From Nitrospirota bacterium (GTDB lineage: Bacteria; Nitrospirota; Thermodesulfovibrionia; Thermodesulfovibrionales; Dissulfurispiraceae), in contig JAFGXL010000020.1 of the NCBI GenBank assembly GCA_016936655.1, positions 50,952 through 114,951 of the forward strand: a stretch of DNA of 64,000 bases. Direction: 5' to 3'. The notes beneath the pieces are model-generated. The model was not told the DNA's origin. It did not search any database and worked only from the letters and a program-made list of their open reading frames with translations. A program made the position numbers and the translations under genes. Every line of letters starts with the position of its first letter. Positions within the stretch are counted from its first letter, which is position 1. Positions 24,403-32,349 of the stretch are shown in pieces.

Positions 24403-25563
24403 CTAGTTTTTGTTTTTTGCAGCATCCTTTATGATGCACTGGCCTATTACATTTCGTTGTATCTGGTTAGTGCCTTCGTATATCTGGAGTATCTTTGCGT
24501 CGCGCATCATTTTTTCAACAGGATACTCTTTCATGTAGCCTGAACCGCCCATCACCTGCAGAGCGTCTGTAGTTACTCTCATTCCTACATCTGTTCCAAA
24601 TGTCTTGGCCATGGCAGACTCTTTGGATATATCTTTTGATCCGCTGTCAGCCATTCTGGATACTGAGTATATGAGAGCCCTTGCAGCTTCTATCTGTATA
24701 GCCATATCAGCCAGCATATGCTGAACAGCCTGGAAGCTTATAACTGGATGGCCGAACTGGTGCCTCTGTCTTGCGAATTTTATAGCCTCTTCATAGGCGC
24801 CCTGCGCTACTCCGACACCTTGAGCTCCAACTCCTGCCCTGGATTTGTCGAGAGTCTTCATAGCTATGATAAAGCCCATCCCCTCTTTCGCTATCAGGTT
24901 ATCTTTAGGAATTCTGCAGTTGTCAAAAACAAGCTCTGTTGTTATGGATGCTCTTATTCCCATTTTGTTCTCTTTCTTTCCAAAGGTAAAGCCTGGAGTG
25001 CCTTTTTCAACTATAAATGCGGATGCTCCTCTTGCTCCCTTGTTCTTGTCAGTTATGGCAATTACTGTATAAATGTCAGCTGCGCTGCCATTAGTGATCC
25101 ATTGTTTTGTACCGTTCAGAACATACTCGTCACCATCGAGTTTTGCTGTTGTCTGTATGCCTCCAGCATCACTTCCTGCGTTTGCCTCTGTCAGTCCGAA
25201 TGCTACGAGCTTTTTACCTGCAGCTATGTCAGGCAAATACTTATTTTTCTGCTCTTCTGATCCAAAGAGAGTGATAGGATATGTGCCAAGGGCATTAGCA
25301 GCATATGTTGTCGATACTCCTACACAGACCCTTGAAAGCTCTTCTACTGCTAGACATAGCTCTAAGGAGCCCTTGCCGAGTCCTCCGTACTCTTCTGGTA
25401 TAAAGAGCCCAAAGAGGTCAGACTGTGCCAGCACCTTCATTATATCCCAAGGGAACTCGCCTTTTTCATCGAGCTCAGCCCTGACAGGCAGCACCCTTTC
25501 TTCTGCGATCTGTTTTGCAAGATCACGGATCATCTGCTGCTCTTCAGTCAACAAATAGTCCAT
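24403..25563 (-). CDS. Acyl-CoA dehydrogenase (short-chain/butyryl type)
   Basis: The 386-residue flavoprotein matches the acyl-CoA dehydrogenase family throughout: FGLTEANAGSDAGG, WITNGSAADIY, DKSRAGVGAQGVG, RHQFGHPVISFQ, QVMGGSGYMKEYPVE and the C-terminal QIYEGTNQIQRN, where the glutamate is the catalytic base of short-chain enzymes. It oxidises acyl-CoA to enoyl-CoA, passing electrons to ETF; the etfBA genes at 12.1-14.1 kb are candidate partners. The ATG at 25563 is preceded by AGGAGG at 5 nt, so an upstream start at 25587 is rejected. A strong terminator follows. Confidence 0.92.
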   Translation of the reverse strand: MDYLLTEEQQMIRDLAKQIAEERVLPVRAELDEKGEFPWDIMKVLAQSDLFGLFIPEEYGGLGKGSLELCLAVEELSRVCVGVSTTYAANALGTYPITLFGSEEQKNKYLPDIAAGKKLVAFGLTEANAGSDAGGIQTTAKLDGDEYVLNGTKQWITNGSAADIYTVIAITDKNKGARGASAFIVEKGTPGFTFGKKENKMGIRASITTELVFDNCRIPKDNLIAKEGMGFIIAMKTLDKSRAGVGAQGVGVAQGAYEEAIKFARQRHQFGHPVISFQAVQHMLADMAIQIEAARALIYSVSRMADSGSKDISKESAMAKTFGTDVGMRVTTDALQVMGGSGYMKEYPVEKMMRDAKILQIYEGTNQIQRNVIGQCIIKDAAKNKN

Positions 25564-25639
25564 CAAATCCTCCTGTGTCTTATTCAATTTTTAGTGTCTG
25601 AAATGGTAAGCAAAGACATGCAGACCGCCCAAAGAGTCT

Positions 25640-26974
25640 TTAGCCTGTTATGTCTATTTCATCTATCAGCAGGCTGGGCGACCCTATATTACCATAAAAC
25701 CTGAGATCGTCACCAACCATGACAATATTCTTGAAAAGGGTAAGTATGTTGCCTGAGATCATAGCCTCTTTTGCAGGATGTACGATCTCGCCGCTCTCTA
25801 TCCATAAACCTGAAGCGCCGACAGAAAAGTCGCCTGTCACAGGGTTTGCAGTATGCATGCCCATGGTTTCTGTAACATAAAGGCCTCTGCCCATAACACG
25901 GATTAGCTTATTAAAACTGCGTCTATACTCGTCTGTGGTAGGCTCGAGGTACATATTAGAAGGTCCAATCGAAGGCAGAGCAGAGAAGCTGTCTCTTGCA
26001 GCGTTTCCTGTTGATTTTGCACCATCTTTTTTTGCGGATTTTGAGTTGTGAAAAAATCCGTTCAGAACGCCTTCTTCGATAATATACTGCCTTGATACAG
26101 GCACGCCTTCATCATCAAAAGGCCTGCTTCCTAGCCGTTCGTCAATAAGCCCGTTGTCTATGATGTTTATCTTCTGGTCTGCTACCAGCTCGCCCGTTTT
26201 TCCTTCTAGAAGTGATCTATGTTTCTGCACAGCTTCAGCAGATAGCGCAGAGGCGAGTATCTCCAGAAAGTCTACGGCTACTGAACTGTCCAGCAGGACA
26301 AACCCTTTCATTGGCTGGATTTTTCGGGAATTCAGGAGCTGTGCTGCTTTAAGAGCAGCTGTTCGTCCTATTGATTCAAAGTTAACATTTTTTAGGAATC
26401 TGCTGCCTTGGTAGTCCCATGCCATCTGGCTCTCATTATTTGCTTCTGCTATAGCTGTTATGTAGCCTGAGCAGCCTGTGGATTCGAACTCAGCATCAAT
26501 GCCTCTGGAATTCACAATCAAGGTTTTGGATGTTGTGAATCCTGCTGCTGCTTTGCGTATCTTCTTAATCCTTGGATCGTGGTCTCTTGCAGCACGTTCA
26601 ATAGTAATAGCAGCATGAATAGCTTCATCATCTTGTATGTTTGCGACTTCCAGATCGTATATTGCAACCTGCCTGTATTCTGATGAGTCAGGAAGGCAGT
26701 TTGCATCGTCCTGTTCTGTAAACTTAGCAGCTTCGATTGCATTTTTTGCTGTTTCTGATGCTGCATTTATATCAGATGAGTAGGCAAATCCAATGCGTTT
26801 GTTTTTAAACACCCTTAGTCCGTATCCAGAGGTTACAGATGTATCCAGTGCATTGATCTTTCTATCCTTAACCTCAATGTTAAGACTCTTTGCCCTTTTT
26901 GCAAATACCTCTGCTTCATCAGCTCCCAGCCTGAGAGCTTCTTCTAGCAGTTTAAACGCATTTTTTTTATCCAT
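25640..26974 (-). CDS. pmbA: TldD/PmbA-family protease subunit (PmbA/TldE-like)
   Basis: The 444-residue protein has the TldD/PmbA fold with the N-terminal EVFAKRAKSLNIEVKD strand, central GFVLLDSSVAVDFL, and C-terminal GRGLYVTETMGMHTANPVTGDFSVGASG. No HExxxH metal motif is visible, which fits the PmbA/TldE subunit rather than TldD. In the known pair, TldD carries the zinc site and the complex degrades unfolded peptides; tldD is not in this window. The ATG at 26974 has no clear ribosome site. It lies 29 nt downstream of queD. Confidence 0.87.
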   Translation of the reverse strand: MDKKNAFKLLEEALRLGADEAEVFAKRAKSLNIEVKDRKINALDTSVTSGYGLRVFKNKRIGFAYSSDINAASETAKNAIEAAKFTEQDDANCLPDSSEYRQVAIYDLEVANIQDDEAIHAAITIERAARDHDPRIKKIRKAAAGFTTSKTLIVNSRGIDAEFESTGCSGYITAIAEANNESQMAWDYQGSRFLKNVNFESIGRTAALKAAQLLNSRKIQPMKGFVLLDSSVAVDFLEILASALSAEAVQKHRSLLEGKTGELVADQKINIIDNGLIDERLGSRPFDDEGVPVSRQYIIEEGVLNGFFHNSKSAKKDGAKSTGNAARDSFSALPSIGPSNMYLEPTTDEYRRSFNKLIRVMGRGLYVTETMGMHTANPVTGDFSVGASGLWIESGEIVHPAKEAMISGNILTLFKNIVMVGDDLRFYGNIGSPSLLIDEIDITG

Positions 26975-27003
26975 TCGAAACCAGCTGCATGAAGGTGTGT
27001 GAT

Positions 27004-27372
27004 TTAGTCCTCATAGTATGTAGCGGATGCAGTTTCAGATTCCCATACAGTTACCGAGGCAACATTAATGCCCTCCGGCAGCCGTTTTTTTAGTGATTCA
27101 TATATCCATTTAGATATGTTTTCTGACGACGGGTTGATCTCGGTAAATGGAAATATGGTGTTTAGGCATGTGTGATCAAGAGGAGCGATTATGTCGTTTG
27201 TTATTTTCCTCAGATCTCCAAAATCTATTGCTATGTCAATGTTGTTAAGTTTATCTGATGTAACAGTCACCTGCACCTTCCAATTGTGGCCATGCATATT
27301 TTCGCATTTGCCCTTATATCCGCGCAGCTGGTGCGCAGAGGCAAAATCTGTCTCTATGGTGAGTTCAAACAC
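27004..27372 (-). CDS. queD: 6-carboxytetrahydropterin synthase QueD
   Basis: The 122-residue protein has the zinc histidines H14 (ASAHQL), H27 and H29 (MHGHNW) and the catalytic C23, spaced as in QueD of the queuosine/7-deazapurine pathway. Residues around DFGDL and LDHTCLN are also conserved. It turns dihydroneopterin triphosphate into carboxytetrahydropterin. The other queuosine genes are not visible here. It starts 15 nt after the hpt stop with GGAG upstream. Confidence 0.9.
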   Translation of the reverse strand: MFELTIETDFASAHQLRGYKGKCENMHGHNWKVQVTVTSDKLNNIDIAIDFGDLRKITNDIIAPLDHTCLNTIFPFTEINPSSENISKWIYESLKKRLPEGINVASVTVWESETASATYYED

Positions 27373-27387
27373 TGATAGTCTCCTCTT

Positions 27388-27909
27388 CTAAGCTTTTTTC
27401 TTGAATATCGCTAAGTAGGGCAGGTTTCTGTACTTGTTTTCGTAATCAAGCCCGTATCCTACTACGAATTTATTTGGTATCTCGAATCCCTTGTAATCTA
27501 TAGGCACATCAACCTCTCTGCGCTCTTTTTTGTCCAGAAGCACAGCTATTTTAAGGCTTGAGGGCATGAATGAGAGCAAGCGGTCTCTGATGTAGTTGAG
27601 AGATATGCCAGTATCTATGATGTCTTCAATAAGCAGAACATCTTTTCCTGCTATATCTTCCCTTATGTCAGCATGTAGCTTCACCTCTCCGGTTGAGGCG
27701 TTTTTTAAGTAGCTTGAGGCTACCATAAAGTCTACCGTAACAGGTACCTGTATCATTCTTATAAGGTCAGCATAAAACATGAATGCTCCCTTTAGTATCC
27801 CAATAGCTACGATCTCCTTTCCTATATAATCTCTGGAAATACTGTCTGCCAGTTCAGATATTCTTTTATGGATCTGCTCGGTTGTCAGGTATGGCGTGCC
27901 GATTATCAT
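27388..27909 (-). CDS. hpt: Hypoxanthine phosphoribosyltransferase
   Basis: The 173-residue protein has the PRPP-binding loop VLLIEDIIDTGISL, LKGAFMFYADLIR near residue 40 and the C-terminal VVGYGLDYENKYRNLPY. It salvages hypoxanthine and guanine to nucleotides using PRPP. A purine-rich AAGGGGGA ribosome site precedes the ATG. It is the first gene of the minus-strand run hpt-queD-pmbA and is divergent from addB. Confidence 0.95.
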   Translation of the reverse strand: MIIGTPYLTTEQIHKRISELADSISRDYIGKEIVAIGILKGAFMFYADLIRMIQVPVTVDFMVASSYLKNASTGEVKLHADIREDIAGKDVLLIEDIIDTGISLNYIRDRLLSFMPSSLKIAVLLDKKERREVDVPIDYKGFEIPNKFVVGYGLDYENKYRNLPYLAIFKKKA

Positions 27910-27941
27910 AATAGTAAATCCCCCTTGGATATGTGTCTTAT

Positions 27942-27971
27942 ATAATACTTTTATTATGGCTCACATCTCAA
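27942..27971 (-). promoter_or_regulatory. Promoter of the hpt-queD-pmbA run
   Basis: On the minus strand TTGAGA (27971 to 27966), an 18-bp spacer and TATTAT (27947 to 27942) precede hpt by about 30 nt. Confidence 0.55.
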
Positions 27972-28053
27972 CTTTTAAATAATTGTAAATAGTTGGATAA
28001 ACGATAATAGCAATTGATATAATTGCGTAACACTATGTTATTAAAGGCGCAAA

Positions 28054-30789
28054 ATGTCCAGTAAAATTAAGGAATTCCGCTCAAGCAGGGTTTTATGGGA
28101 CTCAACCAGGCAGCTTTTTAGCGAGGCTGTCGGATGTCTGCCCCATAGCAGGCTACTGATGGACTTTTCGGGCATCGCGCATCTAAGTCCGTTTTCATCT
28201 GCACTTTCAGACATACAAGCAGTATTTCAGGAGGTTATTCTGCTTGATGACAAGGTTGGCTGTTACATACCGCCTGATGTGTCCACGCCTGTTGTTTACG
28301 CCAAGAAGAACTTTGGTTCTGAGACAGGGCTTTCTATAATAAAAAATTCCATCTTGCCTGTTTTTTTATCAAGGCTTTCCGGCAAAGGTCTCGGATATTC
28401 CACGCTCGTAGCAAACTTTCTGCATGAATTGAAAACACAATTTCCTGAACAGCCTCTTGCGAACCTGCATCCTCTTTTTCGTAAAGCTCTTTATGATAAG
28501 GAAGTTCCGGATACGCTATCACATAATATTGATGAAGTTTTCAGCATACTAATCAAGCTTGAGGGGTTTTTGAGCAAAAAAAGTTTGATTACAGAAGATG
28601 ATGCTGTGAATCTCTTTACGCCTAAATCTTTATGCAGCGTTCTGATTCTTGAGGGTTTTACTGCTCCGCTTCCTGCTGAAAAGAGTGTGATACTCAAAAT
28701 GTGCGAGAAAGCTGAAAATATATTCATAGCATCTCCGACGGTTCTATTAAAAAATAGAGGCGAAGATCCGCTAACTGTTTTAATCTCTGAGCATCTTAAA
28801 CAAAAGGGTATTCAGTTTAAGCGATCTTTTGTTATGAATGATGCAAAACATTACCATCAAGAGCCTGTATGCTGTCCTGCTGAAGGAATTGTTGAAGAGG
28901 TTGAGTGCATAGCCCGAAGCATAAAGTCTCTCTATCTTTCAGGAATGAATAGATGTTTAAACAACGTGGTTATAGCCGCTACAGATATTAAATCATACGC
29001 TCCAGTTGCCGAGAGGGTTTTGGTACGGTACGGCATACCATGCTCATTAAGCATCAGTTCATCTCCAATGCCTGAGCCTTTTTCTGATCTGTCTGCCATG
29101 TTGAGATCCGTGGCAGATGACTACAGCAGGATACAGTTCACGAATTTTTTATCTTCACGTTTTTTTAGAAATATTCCTGCTTCTGTTTCTGATAATATTC
29201 AGCGGCTGTCTCCTCTGTCAGGAGTGATCTCCGGATCAGCTGCGTGGATATCTTTCATCAGGAATGGTACAGATACATTTAATACCGAAATCCTTGAGAG
29301 CAGGGAAGCCATAGAAGAGGGATTTGAAAAAATATTCGGGATACTTCAGCCTTTATGGTCTTTGAGAAAGCAGGCAGAACCCGGGCAATATGCTGAGCTG
29401 GTAATGCTTCTTTTAGATCAGCTGGGGTTTGATCCAAAAAACAGTCAGCTTCAAAAGCATATTGCAGAAATTATGGATCTTATGGTCTTTTCTGCGGAAT
29501 CGTTTCCAGGCAGAATATGTCTCCAGGATTTTATTGATATTATAGAGTATCTTTTCTTGTCAGCAAGGCCTGACAACGACAAAAAAGGCGTCAGGGTTAT
29601 GGATATGTATGAAGCAGCAGGTCTATGCCCTAAATATCTTTATGTCTGCGGCATGACAGAACAGAAAATTCCTTCACTGCCTGACATGGACTACCTGCTG
29701 CCTGATGCTGTAAAGCGTCAGCTCGGCCTAAAGGATATGGACAGACACATGGAAATTCAGAAGACGCTGTTTGAGATGCTTATATCATCAGCTGCTCATG
29801 TAACGCTTTCTTATCCTGAGATGGAGAAAGAAAATCCTCTTCTTCCATCGCCTTTTTTATATGGAATACCTGTCGTCAGGCAGAAGATGCCCGGCATATA
29901 TTCAGAAGAGGAACTTCAGCTCAGTCAGCCGCTTGACGGGATAGCTGATAATATTCCTGAGATGTTGCTTGGCACTGGTATTTATCCTCGAGAATCCTTC
30001 ATCAGGGTTACGGATATTGATGCATACAGGGCTTGCCCGCGCAAATGTTTTATTGATAAGGTTTTAAAACTTGGGCCTGCTGAAATCAAGAAATTTGAGA
30101 TTGAGCCTTTAACGATCGGCAACATTAGCCACACGATTATGGAGAGGCTTATAAAGGAGCCGCTGGGATCTTATGACTCTTTTGAACAGCGTGCATGTTC
30201 TATTGCCAAAGAGGCGCTCGAATCAGCAAAGATTAATGACTACTGGAAAGATATCTTCCATGATGCATTTGCTGGAATACTTCCAGAGCTATACGAAAAT
30301 GAGCTTGATATAAGGGACAAAGACTATAAGAGATCGGTTCTTGAGATGAATATTTCCGGAGAACCTGTAGAAGGCCTTAGGGTTAAAGGCAAGATTGACA
30401 GATTCGATGTGCTTGGAGATTCAGCTCAAGTGATTGATTATAAGTCTGGAAACGCATCGCTGAACTGCAGCCAAGCTATGTCTGGCAAAGAGAATCTGCA
30501 GCTCTTTCTTTATGCAGCCATGTTGAAACAAAAAGATAGTATAGAGATCAAGAGAGTAGGTATATACTCTTTGAGCAAGATCAAGGTTAAGTGGTGTCCA
30601 TCACAATACAAAGGCAAAAAAAAGGAGCAGAGCGGAGATATGCAGATTTATATAACCGAGGCTTTGAAGGCAGCTCTTGAGGCTGTTAATAATATGCAGC
30701 AAGGCAGTTTTCCGGCAGTGCCTGTGAATGATCATAACTGCATGAATTGCCATGAGTCAGCCTTCTGCCCATACATAAACAGAATATGA
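28054..30789 (+). CDS. addB: AddB-like PD-(D/E)XK nuclease/helicase-fold subunit
   Basis: The 911-residue protein has a helicase-like N-terminal region of low conservation, as in AddB, and a C-terminal RecB-type nuclease domain (GKIDRFDV, then QVIDYKSG near residue 805). Cysteines in YRACPRKC (about residue 660) and in CMNCHESAFCPY at the end fit the iron-sulfur staple that closes AddB nuclease domains. No intact Walker A is evident, which is common for this subunit. With addA at 32.4-35.2 kb it would form an AddAB-type double-strand-break end-resection complex. An AAAGG lies upstream of the ATG. Confidence 0.82.
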   Translation: MSSKIKEFRSSRVLWDSTRQLFSEAVGCLPHSRLLMDFSGIAHLSPFSSALSDIQAVFQEVILLDDKVGCYIPPDVSTPVVYAKKNFGSETGLSIIKNSILPVFLSRLSGKGLGYSTLVANFLHELKTQFPEQPLANLHPLFRKALYDKEVPDTLSHNIDEVFSILIKLEGFLSKKSLITEDDAVNLFTPKSLCSVLILEGFTAPLPAEKSVILKMCEKAENIFIASPTVLLKNRGEDPLTVLISEHLKQKGIQFKRSFVMNDAKHYHQEPVCCPAEGIVEEVECIARSIKSLYLSGMNRCLNNVVIAATDIKSYAPVAERVLVRYGIPCSLSISSSPMPEPFSDLSAMLRSVADDYSRIQFTNFLSSRFFRNIPASVSDNIQRLSPLSGVISGSAAWISFIRNGTDTFNTEILESREAIEEGFEKIFGILQPLWSLRKQAEPGQYAELVMLLLDQLGFDPKNSQLQKHIAEIMDLMVFSAESFPGRICLQDFIDIIEYLFLSARPDNDKKGVRVMDMYEAAGLCPKYLYVCGMTEQKIPSLPDMDYLLPDAVKRQLGLKDMDRHMEIQKTLFEMLISSAAHVTLSYPEMEKENPLLPSPFLYGIPVVRQKMPGIYSEEELQLSQPLDGIADNIPEMLLGTGIYPRESFIRVTDIDAYRACPRKCFIDKVLKLGPAEIKKFEIEPLTIGNISHTIMERLIKEPLGSYDSFEQRACSIAKEALESAKINDYWKDIFHDAFAGILPELYENELDIRDKDYKRSVLEMNISGEPVEGLRVKGKIDRFDVLGDSAQVIDYKSGNASLNCSQAMSGKENLQLFLYAAMLKQKDSIEIKRVGIYSLSKIKVKWCPSQYKGKKKEQSGDMQIYITEALKAALEAVNNMQQGSFPAVPVNDHNCMNCHESAFCPYINRI

Positions 30790-30812
30790 TATTAAAAAAT
30801 CAGGAGATGTTA

Positions 30813-31700
30813 ATGCGAAATATCAAGATGTTCGTGTTGTCAGTTTTATCTGCAGCTGCAATACTCAACATAGCTTCATGCTCTCATGATGTTAAGCCTC
30901 AGCCTGATGTTAAACCTGCGAAGATTGCGCTTGTGCTCGGCGCCGGAGCATCAAAGGGATTTGCACATATAGGGGTGCTAAAGGTGCTCGAATCAAATAA
31001 TGTGCCTGTGCATATGATTGTCGGGACGAGTGCAGGCAGTTTTGTGGGCAGTCTGTATGCATACGGGTTTAATTCTTTCCAGCTGCAGCAGATTTCATTT
31101 AATATTCAGCGCAATGATATAACTGACTTCACAGTGCCTGACAATGGATTTCTTAAGGGTGAAAAGCTTGAGGAGTTTATCAACAAAATGGTTGCAAAAA
31201 CTCTCATGGAAAATATGCGTATTCCATTTTATGCTGTTGCTTCGGATGTGCTGAACGGCTCAGAGGTGGTCTTCGCAAAAGGAAATACAGGCCAGGCTGT
31301 CAGGGCAAGCTGCGCGATTCCTGGTGTGTTCAGGCCTGTAAAGATAAATGACAGGTACTATGTGGATGGGGGCGTTGTGAGTCCAGTTGCGGTTGATGCA
31401 GCTAAAAGGCTTGGAGCTGATGTTGTTATAGCTGTAGATATCTCATCAAAGCCTGAGGTTAAGACCGTAGAAAGTACGATGGAGACGATTATGCAGTCTG
31501 TAAGCATCATGTATTCGAGGATATCGCACTACCAGACCAAAAATGCAGATATTGTGATCAGACCTCGTGTAGGGCATATATCATCATCAGACTTCTCGAT
31601 GAGGCATGAAGCTGTTATGGAGGGTGAAAAAGCAGCACAAGAGTCTATGCCACAGATTAAATCTCTGCTTTTGAGGCTCAGGTCAGAAGGCAGAATATAG
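30813..31700 (+). CDS. Patatin-like phospholipase lipoprotein
   Basis: The 295-residue protein has a signal peptide ending with the lipobox IASC, then a patatin domain: oxyanion motif GAGASKGFAHIGVL, nucleophile GTSAGS and the DGG catalytic aspartate (YVDGGVVSPV). It is predicted to be a membrane-attached lipid acyl hydrolase facing the periplasm. CAGGAG (30801-30806) supports the ATG at 30813 over upstream in-frame starts. It sits between addB and addA with two further small genes, which is unusual company for a phospholipase. Confidence 0.88.
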   Translation: MRNIKMFVLSVLSAAAILNIASCSHDVKPQPDVKPAKIALVLGAGASKGFAHIGVLKVLESNNVPVHMIVGTSAGSFVGSLYAYGFNSFQLQQISFNIQRNDITDFTVPDNGFLKGEKLEEFINKMVAKTLMENMRIPFYAVASDVLNGSEVVFAKGNTGQAVRASCAIPGVFRPVKINDRYYVDGGVVSPVAVDAAKRLGADVVIAVDISSKPEVKTVESTMETIMQSVSIMYSRISHYQTKNADIVIRPRVGHISSSDFSMRHEAVMEGEKAAQESMPQIKSLLLRLRSEGRI

Positions 31701-31709
31701 GAGGATAAT

Positions 31710-31934
31710 ATGAAAAGATTGATCCTGTTGTTATCAGTTTTAATTTTCTGTTTTGGGCTTCTGGGCTGCGGTGATAATGCTGCAAAGCTTTTTGATACGG
31801 CAAAATTCGAAGAGCTGCAGAATAATAAACAGCACGCAGTGGAGCTTTACGAAAGAATTCTGAAGGAATATCCGAACAGCAGCTATGCTGAACGCGCAAA
31901 GGCAAGGCTGTCGGAGCTTAAGGATCAGAGATGA
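31710..31934 (+). CDS. Small TPR-like lipoprotein
   Basis: The 74-residue protein has a lipoprotein signal ending in GLLGC and one helix-turn-helix repeat ([32 protein letters not shown]) typical of tetratricopeptide or BamD-like repeats. It is too short for a full superhelix and may act as a small membrane-bound adaptor. AGGAGG lies before the ATG. It is 9 nt after the patatin gene and overlaps the next gene by ATGA. No specific function can be given. Confidence 0.75.
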   Translation: MKRLILLLSVLIFCFGLLGCGDNAAKLFDTAKFEELQNNKQHAVELYERILKEYPNSSYAERAKARLSELKDQR

Positions 31935-32347
31935 AGTCATTCAGAAAGGAGCTATGGTTTAATATTCCGTCACGCATGGGATTTGTCAATATTACTCCAC
32001 AGGTAGAAGTTTGCCTTTCTGAGAGCGGAATTAAAGAGGGACTGGTCCTTGTGAATGCCATGCATATAACTGCGTCTGTTTTTGTTAATGACGACGAGTC
32101 AGGTTTGCATCATGATTTTGAGATATGGCTCGAGAAGCTTGCCTCGCATAAGCCTGTATCACCATACAGGCACAATACAGGTGAAGATAATGCAGATGCG
32201 CATCTGAAGCGTCAAATTATGGGGCGCGAGTCAGTAGTTGCTGTAACTAACGGCAAGCTCGATCTTGGTCCATGGGAGCAGATCTTTTACGGCGAATTTG
32301 ATGGTCTGAGAAAGAAGAGGGTTCTGATAAAAATTATTGGAGAGTGA
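31931..32347 (+). CDS. yjbQ: YjbQ/UPF0047 family protein
   Basis: The 138-residue protein has the UPF0047 features [43 protein letters not shown] and [15 protein letters not shown]. Members form trimers and can show weak thiamin-phosphate-synthase activity, but the physiological role is not established. It is translationally coupled to the small lipoprotein gene upstream and followed 2 nt later by addA. Confidence 0.87.
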   Translation: MKSFRKELWFNIPSRMGFVNITPQVEVCLSESGIKEGLVLVNAMHITASVFVNDDESGLHHDFEIWLEKLASHKPVSPYRHNTGEDNADAHLKRQIMGRESVVAVTNGKLDLGPWEQIFYGEFDGLRKKRVLIKIIGE

Positions 32348-32349
32348 AG

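Noticed and set aside
28011..28025. Inverted repeat CAATT-GATAT-AATTG around a TATAAT before addB
   Set aside because: It is short and A/T-rich with a single copy and a poor -35, so it is not distinguishable from chance.
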